This document shows positions 5,546 through 6,546 of a DNA stretch of 6,546 nucleotides, piece after piece (the stretch's first letter is position 1; the number at the start of each line of letters is the position of its first letter). Where the stretch lies: contig JAHLFQ010000118.1 of assembly GCA_018883705.1 (NCBI GenBank), forward strand, positions 1 through 6,546, read 5' to 3'. The notes below the pieces were generated by a model. The model ran no database searches. It was given only the letters and a program-made list of their open reading frames with translations, and had not been told where the DNA came from. This DNA is from Candidatus Cellulosilyticum pullistercoris (GTDB taxonomy: Bacteria > Bacillota > Clostridia > Lachnospirales > Cellulosilyticaceae). Made by a program: the position numbers and the translations under genes.

Positions 5546-6439
5546 TTACGTAACCTGACAAAGCGCAACATAATGTTGTCTATAACCAGAAGGTGTATGA
5601 AACATATATTTTTTAAAGAGCTTAGCAAAGTAAGCAGTATCATTAAAGCCAACTTCCTCAGCTATACTAGATATGGAATAATTAGATTCTCTCAGCATAA
5701 TAGCTGCTAGATAAATACGATATTTATTAAGGTATGTAATAATTGTTTCACCTGTTGCCTCAAAAAATTTATCACTAAGCGTCGTACGATTGACATGAAA
5801 TTGTTTACTAAGTCCAGGGATTGTGATTTTCTGTTGGCAATTATTATGTAAGTACATAAGTACATCTTTTATCTCGAAATTGGTTTCTGTAATAATAACA
5901 TTTTCGAGTGATAGAATAGATTGTACAAGTCTTTTAATATGTGACAAAATTTCTGTAAGAATATTTGAAACACAGTTAAGAGAACTTTTATAGTTAAGAA
6001 GGTCAGTTAAAAGTTTATTAAACTGTTTCATGAGCGGCTCAGAAGTAGGTACGTATCCAACATAATTTGGAAAACGTTGAAAAAATATAGAAAGATAAAT
6101 CGCTAAGCCGATATCATTAGGTGTAAAGCTATGATCTAAATCCCTAAGATTTTTAAAGTTAAAATATTCTTTGATTGCACCTGGTACAAAGGAAAGAATT
6201 TTACCTGAAAAATGTTTATCTTTACTTATTGTTAGACATTCTACTTCATTAAGACATATAACAGCTGGTCCAAAAAAATTAAAATGTTTATCATTAATTT
6301 TAGCGCTTCCTAATCCTGATTCTATAAAGATAATAGATAATTGATTAGGGTAGAAAAACTGGCTATCGCAATCATTAATAGAATGTAATGAAAAGGTAAA
6401 AGGAGTTGGTGTAGGAGCAATGTCGCTAAAAACTTTCAC
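5546..6439 (-). CDS. AraC/XylS-family transcriptional regulator
   Basis: DNA-binding regulator of 297 residues with the usual two-part AraC plan. Residues about 10-90 look like a cupin-type sensing domain (QLSIIFIESGLGSAKIND, then a GPAVICLNE strand). Residues 100-185 are a helical linker and dimerisation region. Residues about 187-290 form the double helix-turn-helix. The first HTH is at 206-227 (IPGLSKQFHVNRTTLSDKF). The second is at 256-278 (SISSIAEEVGFNDTAYFAK), followed by the family signature F.K.F...TPSGYR (275-287). The start is GTG (6439-6437), with a perfect AAGGAGGT (6453-6446) six bases upstream, so it is well fixed. The inducer cannot be deduced. No enzyme or transporter gene is adjacent within the window; a target may lie beyond the right edge (inference). 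Its 3' end runs into the bidirectional inverted-repeat terminator. Confidence 0.9.
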   Translation of the reverse strand: MKVFSDIAPTPTPFTFSLHSINDCDSQFFYPNQLSIIFIESGLGSAKINDKHFNFFGPAVICLNEVECLTISKDKHFSGKILSFVPGAIKEYFNFKNLRDLDHSFTPNDIGLAIYLSIFFQRFPNYVGYVPTSEPLMKQFNKLLTDLLNYKSSLNCVSNILTEILSHIKRLVQSILSLENVIITETNFEIKDVLMYLHNNCQQKITIPGLSKQFHVNRTTLSDKFFEATGETIITYLNKYRIYLAAIMLRESNYSISSIAEEVGFNDTAYFAKLFKKYMFHTPSGYRQHYVALCQVT

Positions 6440-6480
6440 AAAACTACCTCCTTAAATTATGTTCGAATGATTTATAATAA

Positions 6481-6509
6481 AATATAGCATACAATAAAAT
6501 AAATCGCAA
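6481..6509 (-). promoter_or_regulatory. sigma-A-like promoter for the AraC-type gene
   Basis: On the minus strand, TTGCGA (6509-6504), a 17-base spacer and TATATT (6486-6481) match the consensus at 4 and 5 of 6 positions. Transcription would start near 6474, leaving about 35 bases before the GTG start, which includes the AAGGAGGT site. Confidence 0.5.
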
Positions 6510-6546
6510 TATAGAGATAGTTCAAATTATATTTTTCGACTTAAAG

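Noticed and set aside
5492..5710. 72-codon open frame on the plus strand
   Set aside because: Antisense to the C-terminal DNA-binding domain of the AraC-type gene. The AGTGAAAGG stretch before it is weak support, and the protein shows no family features.
1..6546. Mobile element, CRISPR array, toxin-antitoxin or defence system
   Set aside because: No transposase, integrase, nuclease, regular spaced repeat or paired small toxin-antitoxin frames were found on either strand.

Overview
The window looks like chromosomal DNA of an AT-rich, endospore-forming Firmicute, most likely a Clostridia member (Lachnospirales-like; the genus is inference). Three things support this. It carries a GerA/SpoVAF-type spore germination protein. 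Its SRP RNA is of the large, Alu-domain-containing Gram-positive type. Promoters, Shine-Dalgarno (SD) sites and U-tract terminators are all of the low-GC Gram-positive kind.

Layout, left to right. Bases 1-501 (minus) hold the N-terminal 167 codons of a YjiH-type membrane protein that runs off the window. Bases 502-971 are a divergent intergenic region. It contains a promoter for each flanking gene, a strong hairpin, a second possible RNA fold, and repeats clustered around the rightward promoter. Bases 972-2435 (plus) encode an unrecognised 487-residue protein with one membrane segment near its N-terminus and two coiled coils flanking a compact segment. A bidirectional terminator separates it from the convergent SpoVAF-like gene (2506-3951, minus), which has a candidate forespore sigma-G promoter and probably a TTG start. 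Divergent from that gene, a sigma-A promoter drives tadA (tRNA adenosine deaminase) and a tightly linked small YbjN-like protein gene. Next comes the SRP RNA gene (about 5100-5365, plus) with its own near-consensus promoter and terminator. A 22-bp perfect inverted repeat then closes the SRP unit and the convergent AraC-family regulator (5546-6439, minus), whose promoter lies at the right edge.

How the genes relate. tadA and the SRP RNA are housekeeping translation and secretion functions, and their neighbourhood recalls the tadA-scr-dnaX block of Bacillus. Here a YbjN-like gene is inserted and dnaX is absent. The other genes (YjiH-like, coiled-coil protein, SpoVAF-like, AraC-like) are single transcription units with no obvious shared pathway. 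I see no CRISPR array, transposase, prophage gene, tRNA or defence system. The most interesting unexplained pieces are the 487-residue membrane coiled-coil protein with its repeat-rich promoter, and the structured DNA upstream of the YjiH-like gene.
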